Shown piece after piece: positions 45,874-59,490 of a stretch of DNA of 64,000 nt. The position numbers and the translations under genes are program-made. This DNA is from Coffea arabica (lineage: Eukaryota > Streptophyta > Magnoliopsida > Gentianales > Rubiaceae). The stretch's first letter is position 1. Each line of letters begins with the position of its first letter. The notes under the pieces are model-generated. The model did no database searches. It worked only from the letters and a program-made list of their open reading frames with translations, and was not told the DNA's origin. The DNA is taken from positions 14,034,466 through 14,098,465 of the forward strand of contig NC_092322.1 of the NCBI RefSeq assembly GCF_036785885.1, given 5' to 3'.

Positions 45874-48800
45874 ATGCAAGTGATACCCAGATGGAGAAGT
45901 ATATTGATTTTGAGGAATTCAGTGATTCAGTCAACAGCAATTGCATCAACATCAAGAACCCAGCTGGCTGATTTTCATTCTACAACAGTTAGCCTTGAGA
46001 GATGGAACAACAAATGGCCTTCTGCCGGTAAAAAGACCCCTGTGAGTATATTTCTTTAGCACCCAGAATATAAGAATCCCATTTCATATATGAGGAAAGC
46101 CCTGTTCGTTTTTCATGTTCAGAATCAAAACTTTGCTTCTTGTTATCTGATTACTTACTAATGATGGTTCTTAGCTTAGGTGGTGATGTGCTAAGATATC
46201 TTGGTTGCTTGAATATTGGAATTTTGTTGAATGTGTGCTGTTGTATTGTACATATGGAATGACAGTTATGTTGTGGTGGTAAATTGTCTTTTTTGGACTA
46301 GAACCATAAAAGGGGATGAAGGTCTCAAAATAGATTTTCAATTTTACATGTTAAAGTCTGAAATCTAGAGGTGCCAACTTGCATGGTGTAATGGCCAATT
46401 TTAGGTGACACTGGATGCTGCTTAGTTGTTTGAATCAATTTCAGTGGCCTGAGTAATGTCCAATGAGAATTTCTTTTTGTTATTTGAGTTGCACTGACAT
46501 AAAGATTTGAACTTGTTCACATTTTTCGTATTTCTTTCATCTTCCTTGATTTCCAGGCGTGTATCAGAAAATGAAATGAATCTTGGTGTTTAAAAATGTT
46601 TCAGGGGAATAGTTAGCCTATTAGTATTCTTTTCAATTTTCTAGTCCATTGTGCATAGGTAGATGAATAAAAAAATCTCCAATTTTTTCTTTCTTATCAT
46701 CATCTTGCAAATTTGATAATCAGTGATTAGGATGGTGGCAGATTGTTATCCTGGCTCTTCTTTTTGTTTCCACAGATGAAACTACCTTACCCATAATCAC
46801 TTGTTTCATGAACTAATTTCTACAAAGCCTTTGATACTTTTTGAAACGCTTTTCAGAAGATGCCCTAGATTCTGTTTACAATGATCAGGATTGCAGCAAT
46901 TATTCATAATTATTGGACCAAGATTAATGGATTTATCTTTAGGATGTCTAATTTCATATGTGTTTGTTGGGGGGGGGGGGGGGGAGGATACTTCATTACG
47001 TTAAGAAATGGCAGAGAAATGCGGTTGTACTTAGTAAGACAAGGCAAAAGACAATTAAACTTTTTGGGTGCGAAGCCGTTAATACTAATGATCATTTATT
47101 TGTCATGTATGAGCTAAGTCCATTTATCTGTTGTATGTGCTTGTGCCCCTTGGTTGATTTTAGTTGCCTTGTTTTGATGTCTATCAAGCATTCTCCACTT
47201 ACCTGTTATAGGTTAGTCCTTTTTATTTGGTTAGTTTATTACTAATTTAGAAGTTTGACATATAATGTCTGCAGGATGTGAGAAGTGGCCAGAAACCATC
47301 TAAGGTAAACTCCTAAATATAACGTTTTAAAATTTCTAGCTGCTTCTCTGAACATTCAAACTGATTGTCAAGTTACCTGTTCCACCCCCTCAAAAGAAGT
47401 CTATATTTATTGGAAAATCTAAAATTTGGAATGACCGCTTTGATGGTGGGTAATTTTAGCGGGGTGTCCAACTTGTTTGTTAATACCATGTCAAAGTCAA
47501 AAGGAACACCTCAAACTTTAGTTCTGTTGTTGATAAGGAAATCTTTGATCCATTCTTTTCATGTGCAAAATGTTGTATGATGTCCTTTGACTTACCTGAA
47601 ATTCCAAAAGGTGATAAATTCGATCTAATAAATTAAAATATAAAGATCCGTATTCTTTTCCTTTCAAGTTTTCTACCTAGGGATTAGGTATACAGCAAAC
47701 TCAAAAGGGGGAGAATTCGCTTCTTGTTTAGGGTAAGTTACATTGAAAGTGGTGAGTCTTAACTAAACTAGTTGTACAGCTGCTGAAATTTGGTTGTAAG
47801 AGAATGTGCAAAAAGACAGTCAATGAAAGAAAAACAAGGGTGTACAAGTGTATATCTGCTTAAGCAACACTCTTTCTCCTCCCCTCTTGCATTTCCTGTT
47901 AATAGCCGTTCTCCATTTTCCTGGAAATTGATTCTAGTCCTTCACTGTTCTAACTTCATTCATCAGTTTTTTCAGTTGTGGCGAGAAGCCGTTTCTAGTT
48001 CTCTACTGTTCTTCCTTTTCTTTGACTTTGTAAATTTCAACAGGATTATATAAAATACAAAATTCGTCAGAAGCGTGCTGATACCAAGAAAGCACTGAAA
48101 AATCTACTCTTCAATAGTGGAGCCTCCAGTTCTGTATTTGAGGTAGATCCTTGGACACATGAATGAGATTTCTAACTTTTCTGGTAACTAGAAATCCCTC
48201 TCCATTGACTTGTTCTGTTTTTATGCATGTGAATCCACACTGACTTTTGTGTCAGTTTTTCATGAACACCGTGCTTGATGAATCTTATTGTTGTATGTTT
48301 ACTTCCATTCAAATCATTAATGTTTCCCCTTTCTCTGTGCTACATTTGTGACTGCCTTAAGGTGGAGGATACACATTTTTTAGGTCTAAAATCCATTTTT
48401 CTTGTAGCATACACTGAAATGTTGAGTTGTAAAATTATCAGGGAGTTATACATATCTTTCAGTGTTGGCTTATCCTATACTTGTCGAATAGACTAAAATG
48501 CAAGTTGTTTTTTTCATTCACTTTTAAAAGTAGACATGTATTTGGTGCTGAGATTGCAAGGAATTATTTACATACTAGGGAGTAATTTAGTTACTTCTTA
48601 GCTCTTGGCTAATCAGACTGTTTTTGGGGATTCATCTTTTTCTTTTCATATCAGACTAGCATAGTGGTAATCTGGTTTAAATCTAAGAGCTGAAGGGTTC
48701 AGGTCATTCTGGGTTCCTGAAAGAGTTGCCGGATTGCTCTGTGAACTGACCCCAGAGTAAGGTATCGTGGATGCCAGCAACTTTCAGATGTTAAGAGTAG

Positions 48801-51800
48801 CGTCTGCTCGGTGCCTTGTGTAGGATAGATTGGTTTTTGTTTGTGGTAAAGAGCCTTGCTTTTTCTGGACACTCTTGAAAGAAGGTTATGCCAACGATCT
48901 GGTAACCCATGTAAACAATCTATTTAGATTTTATTTTCATTTTTTACAAGGAATAGCTTTAAGATAATCTTAGAACTCTCATCCACATTAGAAGCATTTG
49001 AGGATTTAGCTTTTTCCTATACGACACACAAGATGTATTCTGAGCATATAATCTGATGATAGTTCTGGTGAGAAGATCCGTGTCCTTTCCTGCTCTTGTG
49101 TCCATGCTTCACTTTTGTTATGGATCATCCTTCCACGTACTTCAACATTGACTGCATGGAGCAGGTTTTTAGATTTTGCACCAAACATACTCAGAATTAT
49201 GGGTCAGCCAATTAAATGAGAGTAGAAGATATATATAATCATATTCTTGCTTCCTTCTGCACTTAGATTATAACTCTTTCCAATCAAATCCTATATCATA
49301 TGACACCAGGATGAAACCAAATGTCGTCTTCTTCAATGCACAAGAAGGAAGATGGGGAAATTTACATTCATCTTTCCCTTCTTTACATCATTGCTGAAGA
49401 GAGCTATAAATATTTTAATACTGGTTAACTATGAAGACCATCTCTTGTACTTCAAAAGCTGGTGAAACTGATTCATTCCTCATCATAGATTGCAGACTGA
49501 AGAAGTTTCTGCGAAGAACATGTGGGGTACTATTAGAATTACAAGAGGGGGTTAGCTTCAGGTTAACTTTGACATTTGCCCGACTGCATCAGTGTTTGCT
49601 AAAGGTGATATATCATCGCCAATTGATAAAGAGAGGGGGTTATCTTCCTTGTCTTTTTTCATCTAGATGGCATAGTAGGAACCAACATGAAACAAAGAAA
49701 CTAGAATTTGCAAAAGCACAAAAAATTCCTTGTGTAGAACCCATTTTTAAGTTCATTAGACTCCGTTACTAGCTTCAAAAGGGGCTAATTATACCACCAC
49801 CAATTTTGAATCTACACATTTTATCACCGAATTTTAATTTTACTATGGCTGCTGGAAAAGGTCGTACAGCTTATATTTCAACTCATCTGCCTTGGAAAGT
49901 GGGGTTGTTTATCCAAATATTGATATTTTTATTGGAAATTATTGAAATATTGTTGGTTTTATTGATCTTTATAAAATCTCTTAGAAATCAATTTCCTAGC
50001 AATTGACTTCTTCTTTCCCTATGACATTTGTTCTTTTTCAGCAAATCTTCCTCTTCTCAATTTCGAGGAAATTGACTTCAAAGTTCATTCCTAGAAGTTG
50101 TTTTTCCTATCTTGTGAGAATACCAATTTAAACCAGCTATATTTGTTTAATTTACGTAAAGAAAAAATAGCATGATCGAGGTAAATGAACCTTGGATATG
50201 TATTTAAATATTTATATATGGTCTCAATAGTGCAACTTTTGGTAAAGTTACTTTTTATTTTTATTGCCTAGCCAAAAACCTTATAGCAGACATGAAAATA
50301 TTGCATGACCATGAAATCTGGATTTCCTTTCAAACAAAAAAATATCTTGGGTGTATTATGCGTACATGGCACAACAGAGATGTTTAAGGCCAGATTGCTT
50401 GCTTAGAGAATTTACAAAGTTGCTAAAATGAGTTCTCTTGTTCACCTCTTACTTCAGGAATGGATATCTGTCACATTATTGATGTTCTGAATTATCCTCT
50501 TCACTTGTCTCTGTTCTCTTCTTTCTTTTCATAGTAGTACTCAAACTTGTCAATTTTCCCTCTTTGTAAAGCCCAAAAGCTATCTTTTTGCTAACCTTTA
50601 CAGTATTGTTTTTCATTTTAATGTGTTAGTTTTTACACTAGTGATTATAGATACTCATTACCAATGGTCAATTGCTTCTATGATTTTCTCTTAACAACCC
50701 AGGAGACATTTGCCGAAACAGATACAACATGGGATGTGGATGAGGAAGAACCTTTGGACAAGAATGACCAATCTAAGTCTTCTCATGCTGCACGTCGTGC
50801 TGCTAGAGCTCATCATAGGAGAATGAAGCGTGAGTTTCTATTTTATGGCCTACTTTTTGATGCCATGCGGGGCATTTGGTCTTAATAGAGTCCTCTATCT
50901 CTCTTTCATTGTGTTGCTCTGTAGCATACATACATCATAGACATCTTATTAGGTTGCTCTGGAGCATACATACATCATAGACATCTTATTAGATGTGATG
51001 AAAAAGAGCTGTTGTTTGTACAAAAACATGCTCTGTATTATCAACGAGTTTCACTTTGGACACATTTTCCCCATCTTGAGCGACTCTTTGTTTTCCTTGC
51101 ATTTGTATTTTGTTTAGTTCTTCTTTTTTAGGAAGGGCGTTGCTTACAGGAAGCGTATTGACATTCCGACAAACTAACAACGTGCTGCTGTATAAGTAAT
51201 TTTATAATATTGTAAACACGAAACCAGCAGACTAGTATTTTATTGCTTGTTTATCACAATGGGTTTAAGGTGATTGTCCTAATGAAAGCATGATAGACCA
51301 TGATATTTACAGAAAAATTTCGTAGTATCTATTCATTCCTTTCTTGTTTAAAATGAAGACCAAGCCCTTTCCATTTTCTCATGCTTAACAATTTTCCTGC
51401 ATCTTCAGGTAAGTTAAGAAGAGAGAGAAAGCATGAAGATGTTGATGATCCAGAAAATATTTTCCAGGCATCTTTTGGGAAAAGGTGGTGTAGTTGGTCT
51501 TATTGGAGAGAGCCCTCTTATCAGAGTTTGGCAACTGGATTTGACTTTAGAGAACATTCCAACTGGAGTTCTAGAAGACCCAGAGAATCAGATATTGAAA
51601 GTGAGGCAGAGTCTGATACTGAGCCTTGCATTGACAGCACAAATTCTGATAGAAAAGTTCTTGGTTTGCCCCTGAAAGGTCCTCTGCAGATTCAGGATGT
51701 TAAGAATGCGTGAGTTCTTCAAGAGAGAAGTACTCTATGTTCAGTATAATTTACGATTAGTATACATGTATGTACAACTTGTTAAATTGTTGAAAATTTT

Positions 51801-52432
51801 CTTGATGTAGTTTTCGCTTGTCAGCTCTCAAATGGCATCCCGATAAGCATCAAGGCCCTTCACAGGTAAGTTTATTTCTTGTCTATTGATTGTCTATTAT
51901 CACCCGAAATATGCACATGCATTACTTGTGTTTATCGTGAAAGAAACATGTCATACTTGTGTGACAGATTTAGCATTGCTGTAAATCAGAAACTGGAACA
52001 AATTCAATACAATACAAATTGGAAGAAGGTTGAGATAGTCCCCTTTAGGTTTTTAGAAAGGGAGGGCCAGAGAGTGGGAGGAAAGAGGAAGCAATAAAGG
52101 ATAATTGGGCTGCGAGAATCTAAGCTAATGCTAAGAAGAGGAAATTGTACATTTACCTTGGGCTATATATTTCTCAAGTTACTGCTATGAGTAATGAAAC
52201 TCTGTTCAATCATTTTAGATTGTTGTTGGTTTTGTCATTTTTGAGTATTATTTCTTCTGTGGTTGTTAATCTGGAAGAGAAGTTCCTTTAAGCCCTTCTT
52301 TACCCTTGTTGTGTGCAATATGGGCTCCCTGCAACATGATTATCTACTCTGTTGCAGGTAGCAGCGGAAGAGAAGTTTAAACAGTGTGTAGACGCATACA
52401 AGTCATTGTGCAGCTCACTCTCAACAGCTTGA
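45874..52432 (+). CDS. J-domain (DnaJ-like) protein with C-terminal J domain, likely mitochondrial, 7 exons, 284 aa
   Basis: Exons 45874-46041, 47275-47304, 48044-48142, 50703-50829, 51409-51709, 51811-51865 and 52358-52432, all GT-AG and in phase. The N-terminus is rich in Arg, Ser and Thr with few acids (MQVIPRWRSILILR..., then FHSTT), as in mitochondrial presequences. Exon 3 has a basic KYKIRQKRADTKKALKNLLF helix, exon 4 an Ala/Arg/His-rich stretch, and exon 5 an aromatic segment (KRWCSWSYWRE). The J domain is at the C-terminal end: FRLSALKWHPDKHQG with HPD at 251-253, then AAEEKFKQCVDAYKSLC. J proteins stimulate Hsp70 ATPase through HPD. The first helix of the J domain is weak. The 30-bp exon 2 is the least certain part, but it keeps the frame. 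Confidence 0.88.
46969..46984 (+). repeat. G16 homopolymer in intron 1 of the J-domain gene
   Basis: A run of sixteen G on the coding strand. It could form G-quadruplex structures in DNA or in the unspliced RNA, and it is a likely site of sequencing or assembly error. Confidence 0.9.
48655..48850 (+). mobile_element. SINE-like sequence in intron 3 of the J-domain gene
   Basis: Starts with an A-box match (TAGCATAGTGG) and has an imperfect B box (GGTTCAGGTCATTC) about 40 bases on, then a GC-richer body (GAACTGACCCCAGAGTAAGG). Tail and target duplication were not recognised. Confidence 0.4.
50913..50992. repeat. 40-bp tandem duplication in intron 4 of the J-domain gene
   Basis: Two copies of a unit starting GTTGCTCTGKAGCATACATA (50913 and 50953) differ by about one base. 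Recent slippage is likely. Confidence 0.9.
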
Positions 52433-54477
52433 GCTTCAAAATTTTCAGTCCATTTTCCTCTCAATTATTGGGGATGATAGGTGGAAGAGACAGGTGGGTT
52501 CTTCCTTGTGTTTAGTTCTGACTGCCCTTTAAAGAAAGCCAATTAAATATAGAAAATAGGCAATTAGTATTTTAGTTCACCCACGATACAAAGCTTCATT
52601 GCTAGCATTGTAACTTTTGTTTCTCACTAGAGTAATAAAGATGGTTGGCCATTTTTGTGTCAACAATATTGTTAGGTGGAGTAAAGGTTGTATCATTAAT
52701 CTTTTGCTAGAAACCAACCAAAAGTCAATTGGGATCAATCCACAAAATATAAAGTGCTTTTCTTCTCTTCTCTCTAAAGCAACTGGCAACTAATTCATGG
52801 TTGGATAAGATATTGAGGGCTCTTGATGGAGAAAAATGACATATTGGTTATGTTTTACATTGACAAGTTCATATGAATAACTCCCAAAGTAAATGGTACA
52901 GATTGCCTGATTAGGTCTTAAACTCTTGAGGGAATGAGAAAATGTGGGTATAAAATGGACTGGTGAAGCAAATGTACAGCTCAAGATGTGTAATATCAGC
53001 ATGGGAGAATGTTTTGCTTCTTCAGTCCAAAATATTCAGTGTGACAGCAGCTTGAAAGAGTGTCTACACATTCTGTCCAAGTTCAACTTTATTGGTTCAG
53101 AACATGAATATGTTGCTTTCTTAATGTTTATCATTAATTACAACAGCATACATTATACCTTTCCTCAGCTATTGAAGCCTTTGGGCATCATGTTCCTCTG
53201 TTGAGGTGTTGCAACTTTATGCAGCTGCATTATATACCCAATATATAAGCTGCAATAGGCAGTGAAATATGTACAACATATGAATAAAGTTTTAGAGCTG
53301 AGACATATTCAACTCTTATGGGATGCAAGTATCTGTTGTAAAACCTCAAAACTGAATCTCTACTTGGTAATCTTATTCCACATGTCCTGGCACCTTTGGT
53401 ATTTGGTTAAAAAAAAAAAAAAAACTTTCAGCAGATGACAGAAATGCTAATCCATATTTGATCTTAGCAGAAGTCAGAAATTTGTCTACGCTGCTCAGCA
53501 ATTTACTGTCAACTCATAGAAGATGACAGGATGTTGTATATATTGAAGTAAGTTTGAACTTGCCAAAAAGAAATAAAAGGGATGCTTGTATCAAGAAAAT
53601 CTAAGATGGGCATTGATACTTGGTAGCGGGAAAACATGTGTAATTAATATCATATTTACATGAGAAAATGGCCATTTAAAAATGCATCTCATATTTACAT
53701 TGAAAAAGTTTCATTTTGTCGTCAACCTTTTTATTTTAACTGTGCCAATGACATTATTGATGTTAATATCATACATGTTTCTTGAAGTTTTGGTATTGAG
53801 ACTTCGCTATCCAAACCTGAACATTTCCATCTGACTCGAAACATTTTTTATGTTGCCATTCAAAATTTAACACCAAAACCACAAAATTTTTTTTTGATAT
53901 ATATATATATATAAGTAAAAGTTTGGATGAATTCGACTTAGGTGTCAAACATATATCCGAAAGCACATGTCACTTATGGGGGGATTTTATATAGATCATC
54001 AATTAACATAGTTTTCATATTGGTAGCGAAATTCTCGAACACCACTCCCACCGTTTTTTAAGAAATAAGAAAATAATCCGTCCTTGCTAAATTGAACAAA
54101 CTTGTGTTCGCAGTGCAAAAGTAACAAGGTCTGGTTTAAACTTGCACCTTTGGTTCATTTATGCTGCACCCAGACATCAATGAGCCTTTACAGACGAATG
54201 GCCCATCAAACCAAACCCCATTTTTCAGTAATTTCTCCTTCTACCCCACCAAAAAAAGTTTTTTCTTTTTCCAAGTAATCATTTTTAGCACAGATGATAT
54301 GAACAAAAATTTTCGCAGCACTAAGCAATATAAATGTGTATTTATAAAACAAAACATTTCCACAGAATCAGCCAAAGGAGGAAAAAAAAAAAGTAATAAC
54401 CAAAATCCTAAAACAGATAAATAATAATGATAATAATAATAATAATAGAGGAAAGTTAATTTTAGGCTCTACTGAAG
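52433..54477. other. Intergenic between convergent genes
   Basis: Includes the 3' UTRs of the J-domain gene (left) and the membrane protein gene (right, minus strand). AT-rich. The short frames, for example at 52944-53204, show no domain. Confidence 0.5.
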
Positions 54478-55194
54478 CTAGAAGCAAAGAAGAACAACAG
54501 AGGAAGACACCATAAACCCATAAATCAAGATCAAGAACCCAAAATGCAGAGCCCAGTTTCTCTTAAACTTGCCAAAATAACTCTCCGGTGGTTCTTGATA
54601 AGGCACTTCCAATTCATCTCCATACTCATCAATTACCCCACCACCACCTCCGCCGCCGGCGCAGCTGCTGATTTTCATCCTGAGCTGCCTGAGCCTGTCA
54701 GTAGCCAAGCCAAGAGTCAGCTTGTGACACCTCCTCTGATACTTGAACCCATTGATGCACCTAAGAGTCTGAGCCACGGAAACATAAAAGATCAGATGAG
54801 CTAAAGAAAGCAATCCAATGGGTACCCAACAATGCCGGCATTGGAGCCTTGGGGACTGGGATTGAGCTAGGAAGACAAGACCCAAGAAAAGGAAGAAAAT
54901 TTGGAATAGTTTCCAAAGCTCCTTTTTCTGGACGTCTACTGCTCTTTTCTTCTCGAGGGTCTTCTCGAAATGGAGTTGGATTATGGTGTTTAGTGCTTGC
55001 AGGGCTGCTTCTTTTGGGATGAGATTGTGGTGGTGTGCGGCAGCTGTGGGGTCGTATTCCGCCATTGCTGGTGGAGCTGAGTGGTAGTAAATTGGTTGTT
55101 TGCGGGAAGGGACGGCTGGGAGATTTGTGGGCTGTGGCCAGTGGGGCTGTTTTGGGGTACGAACCAACTTGGCTGGAATATCAAAGGATGCCAT
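54478..55194 (-). CDS. Membrane protein of unknown function, 238 aa, single exon
   Basis: The frame from the ATG at 55194 to the stop is uninterrupted. Three hydrophobic stretches are visible: about 94-112 (LWKLFQIFFLFLGLVFLA), 124-143 (WVPIGLLSLAHLIFYVSVAQ) and 214-237 (LHFGFLILIYGFMVSSSVVL). The N-terminal 60 residues are Pro- and His-rich. A basic region, KKRAVDVQKKE, precedes the first span, and a Gly7 run near residue 180 separates a charged part from the last span. I recall similar plant proteins without an assigned function and cannot name a domain. It is likely a real gene because of length, membrane topology and coherent composition. Confidence 0.72.
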   Translation of the reverse strand: MASFDIPAKLVRTPKQPHWPQPTNLPAVPSRKQPIYYHSAPPAMAEYDPTAAAHHHNLIPKEAALQALNTIIQLHFEKTLEKKRAVDVQKKELWKLFQIFFLFLGLVFLAQSQSPRLQCRHCWVPIGLLSLAHLIFYVSVAQTLRCINGFKYQRRCHKLTLGLATDRLRQLRMKISSCAGGGGGGGVIDEYGDELEVPYQEPPESYFGKFKRNWALHFGFLILIYGFMVSSSVVLLCF

Positions 55195-56833
55195 GCTACG
55201 TGCAAATATATTATGTTATTGTTTATCATTATTATTATTTGGAAAAACCTCCCACATACTATTACTCCAATTGCAGTTTACACCCTTAAAGATTTTTGTA
55301 GGAACATTTATATTGATTCACATCTTTTTCTATGAATTAAATTAGCAATTGACTTGAAGCGTGTGAGGTGCAAATTCAATCTCTGAAAAACAATTTGAGC
55401 ATAATGTGCCTCGTTTTTAACGACCCTCTGTTTTCTTTTTCAACAAAATAAGTTACCAGTGCATTTTTCGTGTTTTCTTTAACGAAATAAGCTATTCATA
55501 TCTTCCTTCCACACAGACATAAAATTTACGACTAAATCTCACAAATGTTTAGAAAAAGGAAAGGCAAAACAATAAAAATAAAAATAAAAACCAAATATAA
55601 AAATCCGCTAACCTCTCTCTTTTTCCAATTTACTTTCTTATTTGGACAACAACAATACAACCGACAAACTCTATTAGTACACATATAGAATCATCCTTTC
55701 TTATTCGTGTTTGGTTGAGGCCTTTTTGCAGAAAAATTAGTAGGCACACAATTAAGGAATAGTTTTGATGTCCTAAACAAATTATACCTTGCCCATTTTT
55801 AGTCAAAAAATTCAGAGGAATATTAATTACAAAATCATAGGAAAATGACTACAATGCAAAATAAACAACTTCAAGAAAACTAAGAAGAACAAGTGGTAAA
55901 ACATCCATAAATTGTTCTTAGATTCTCAAAACTACATATTGGAAGAATAAACAATATTAAAAGACAACCTCCAAGGCAATAGTGGTGTCCCTCTTCTCCT
56001 ACCAAATCCTCTTCCACTCTTTCTATTTTGGTTTTCTTCCATTTCTTTTCTTTTTTTATGGGATTTTTTTTGAGGTTTTTTTTTTTGTCATGAAGAGAGA
56101 TAGTTTGATGATTTAGCGTAAGTTAGTTATTTCCTTGATTCATGATGGATGGTGGTCACGTTTGTGGAGGAAGGAGATGGCTAGAGGCTTGAATTAAGGT
56201 GATGAAAATGATGAGAATAGTGTTGTAATACGTCATTGGAGCAGTTTTTGATTGTTTATGAGAAGAAAGAAGAATGATCAAATGATGCATTTTAACTAGC
56301 CATTCAACCAATAACATGGAGGCCACACACCGGTATTTTCATCAACAAAATGCACGGTCAAATTAACACATTATTACCATTATTTTTTAAACTGAGTTGA
56401 GGGTGTAAACTGTAAAGTGCATATAAAATCTTTGAAGGGATAATCTGTAACTTTGGTAACAGTCTGTGGAGTTCTTTTGCAATTAACTCCTGTACATTTT
56501 TTCCATAGACTCCTGTACATTGAGTTATAAATTTTTGAAAAATGTATTGTATTGATTTTTTCAACGGTAGGGAAAGGAATGTGGGCCATAATGCATTGAG
56601 AGTGGGTGTCAGTGTCAGGCGAAAGAACAGTACTGAAACGCAGATCAAACCAAATGCGGAGAGGAGACCAAAAAAAAAAAAAACAGAGAATGGTGCTGGG
56701 TGCAGTCAAAGAAACCTGCATGAATTTCAAAAATTTCTTTATCGTTTTCTTCTTCTTTTGATACCAGTCCAACGAGTCAAGTTCTTATGGTTATAGGCTA
56801 TAGGGACAAGAGACATGTGATAATCATTTATCC
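55195..56833. other. Intergenic upstream of the membrane protein
   Basis: The promoter of the minus-strand gene would be at the left. Beyond that are AT-rich stretches with A and T tracts and no supported gene. Confidence 0.45.
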
Positions 56834-57026
56834 GCTTGTTGAACGGGTGCTCGTAGCTACTCGTTAAAATATGTATTTCGGATGATATATTTTTCAAACT
56901 ATATTATTAATTAAAAATTAATAAGTATACGTAAGGATAGATAAAATTTAATAAGAAAAGTATATAAATATAAAAGAGAATAATAATTATTAGTACGTGT
57001 ATAAAGAGTACTCCTTAGAAAAATTC
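56834..57026. mobile_element. MITE, GGTTTKTCTAAYGGGT family, copy 3
   Basis: Contains GAACGGGTGCTCGTAGCTAC, CTCGTTAAAATATGTATTTC and GTATATAAATATAAAAGAGA, and ends TTAGAAAAATTC. The family resemblance to 30877-31053 and 31641-31901 is clear although both ends are worn. Confidence 0.6.
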
Positions 57027-58375
57027 AATTGTTCTTACCTACTTGGAGAAGTGGAGAGTATCAGGATAGAAATGAAATAGTGAAATTTAAACTGCCAATT
57101 TAGGATGAGAAAATTGAATACAAGCCTGAACAGTTGTCAGTAATAACCGCTCGAAATAATGTAATATTTTTTGGACAAAGTATAATTCTCCGTGAATTAT
57201 TTATAAAAGTTAACAACAGAGATATAATTATTACATATAAGATCCACATGAATAGTAAATAGAATATCCATATGAACAGTAATAGAATATCAAACATCTA
57301 TTATATATAATAGATAGATAAAATTTTTTTATAAAATTACAAAATATACAAAAAAAAAATATTACACTATTCAAGTCCTTCCCCGCCTATGAGAAAATCA
57401 GTTGGATTCTTGATTATGCAAGTCATAGTTGTCATTACTTTTGGCACGTTTTCACAGTTGCATTATTGTTTGTACACTTTCATCATTGCAAAGTCCATTG
57501 GAAGTATATTCGCATTTACAACGAATTTTGACTATTTGTGCCGCAGCCCATATCCGTTGGCTTTTTCTAATGTTCAAATTTTGAGTAAGGAGAAGATATT
57601 AAGGTACATGTCATGCATTATATAACAAATTATACTTGATATGGAAGATATTCTTAGAGTTTCAATATTGTGATTAAGTTTATCATTTTTTAGATTTGTT
57701 GTTTCAAATCTATGTATGTACGTTAAGTTGATTTTAAAATATATTGTTTGATGTACTTACTGCCATGAGTGCAGATATTGGAATGAAATCATCCTTTTTA
57801 TCTAAAAAAAAAAAAAAAATTATGCAAACAGTTCGTTTAACTAATTAGTCATGTTATTAATTAAAACTAATCCTTTTTTCAACGAAAAAAGGTGATGTTT
57901 ATTAAAATTTGACATGATAACTAGCATCCAATTTTACTTTGGATGCAAAATTAATATGAGGTTTCTTGGCCCCTTGAAATGATGAACCGGAAGTGAAAAA
58001 AGATTCTTTCCTAAGTGACCCGAAAAAGGTTTTTTTTTTTTTTTTTTTTTGTGTTCTGATTTTGAAAAGCAGCGAAAGTGTAAAAAATGTTCATCATTGC
58101 TTGGCCGAACCTCCAACTTTGCCGAGGCAGTAAACGTCGGGTTATAGGAATCCTATCGTTACAGGAGTCCCCTCCCCCTCCCCTAAATTAGATTAGATTA
58201 AATTATAGAAATTCTATCGTTGCAACAAAAAAAAAAAAAAAAGAAGTAAATGTCGGATGAAACTCGAGCCGTTATATCCGGCTTCGGAGTGGACTCTATT
58301 GCTTAAGCCTTAAAGTATCTACTGGATCCATTCAAATCCGGGTCACATTATTGCATTTTCAAACTGGCAAACCTT
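57027..58375. other. Intergenic, AT-rich
   Basis: Poly-T and poly-A runs at 57790, 58030 and 58230. The frame at 57389-57625 has no recognisable domain and I do not call it. Confidence 0.45.
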
Positions 58376-58933
58376 TTTTTTTGGGGTAAGTAAGAATTTA
58401 TTAGCAACTAAGAACCAAAATAACATACAAAATACGTTTCAAATCAATAACTCTTACTTACACAACTTATATATGATGCTGATGCTAATTCCACAACGGT
58501 CTGAGATACTTTGTGTACTGAATGCAAATGGAGTAGCAGCAACTAACACTAAAATTTCAACTTGAATAAATGTTCGTTGGTAACAACCCAAAAACCTTTG
58601 TAATCATCTATTAGTATCTGTCTTCTTGACTTTTTTGAAAGAGGACAATCTGCATTTGACTGCCTCAAGGATCTCTTCTTGAATAACTTTTTGTATCCCT
58701 GCATTCATTTTCGAATTGCCTTGCATTCCTTTCTTTCCAAATGCAATAAACAACAGCTACTAGCAAAACTCTGCCTTGGGTTTTAGCAAGAGATTTGCCT
58801 TTTAAGTTAATTCCAATCCAGTCAATCAATTTGCTCCAATTGGTCTGAGGCCATTGGGCAGCACATTTGGATTTGAAAAAACTCCAAATACTATTAGTCA
58901 CAGAGCAATCAAAAGACAAATGACTGTGGTTTT

Positions 58934-59490
58934 TGAGGACGACCATCCCAGCTCGGCTATATCGAGTTCAATCCTTTATTATTTGAGACGGGTCGTCACC
59001 AGTTTTGGTCACCCCGGCTAGATATCACATGCGGGTAACCGAGGTAACTCCCACACCCACTGGTACCTCTAATTGGTACTGTGCTTGACACGACATCCGA
59101 GATCTTATCTAAGAACCTAACACTTGCATGGCGGACAAGACATCTGACAAGACTTGTCTACTGCTCCGTCCTGTCAAATCAGACTGGACACGCTCAATCC
59201 CTGCCAGGTTTTAGGGAGTTGGAGCCTATTATTCCTTCCTCCAACTTGTCCCCTATAAATACCACTCTCCCTCATTCAGAAAAGGAAGGAGGAGAAAGAT
59301 AGCAAGAGCTCTATTATTTTCATTCCCATTACTCATTTACCAGTAAACTAACTTAATCATTGGAGTTATTCCGGGGGAAAAAAGCCCCGTTTAGTGTGTG
59401 TATCAGGAAGAGTACATCACCAAGTCCCTTCGTTCAAGAAGATGACGTATTAGGTCAGCTCGACTTGACCGTCCAAAAATCACCTCTTCA
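58934..59490 (+). mobile_element. Solo LTR, 557 bp, with 5-bp target duplication
   Basis: It starts TGAGGACGACC and ends CACCTCTTCA (TG...CA with short inverted ends), flanked by GTTTT at 58929-58933 and 59491-59495. A TATA box (CTATAAAT, about 59253-59260) gives the strand. Removing it with one duplication joins LINE codons ...HIEN to HSHLSFDC, which proves an insertion. No internal region remains, so it is a recombination product of a full element. Confidence 0.95.

Noticed and set aside
57389-57625. 78-codon hydrophobic frame
   Set aside because: Hydrophobicity is expected from T-rich DNA; no recognisable motif.
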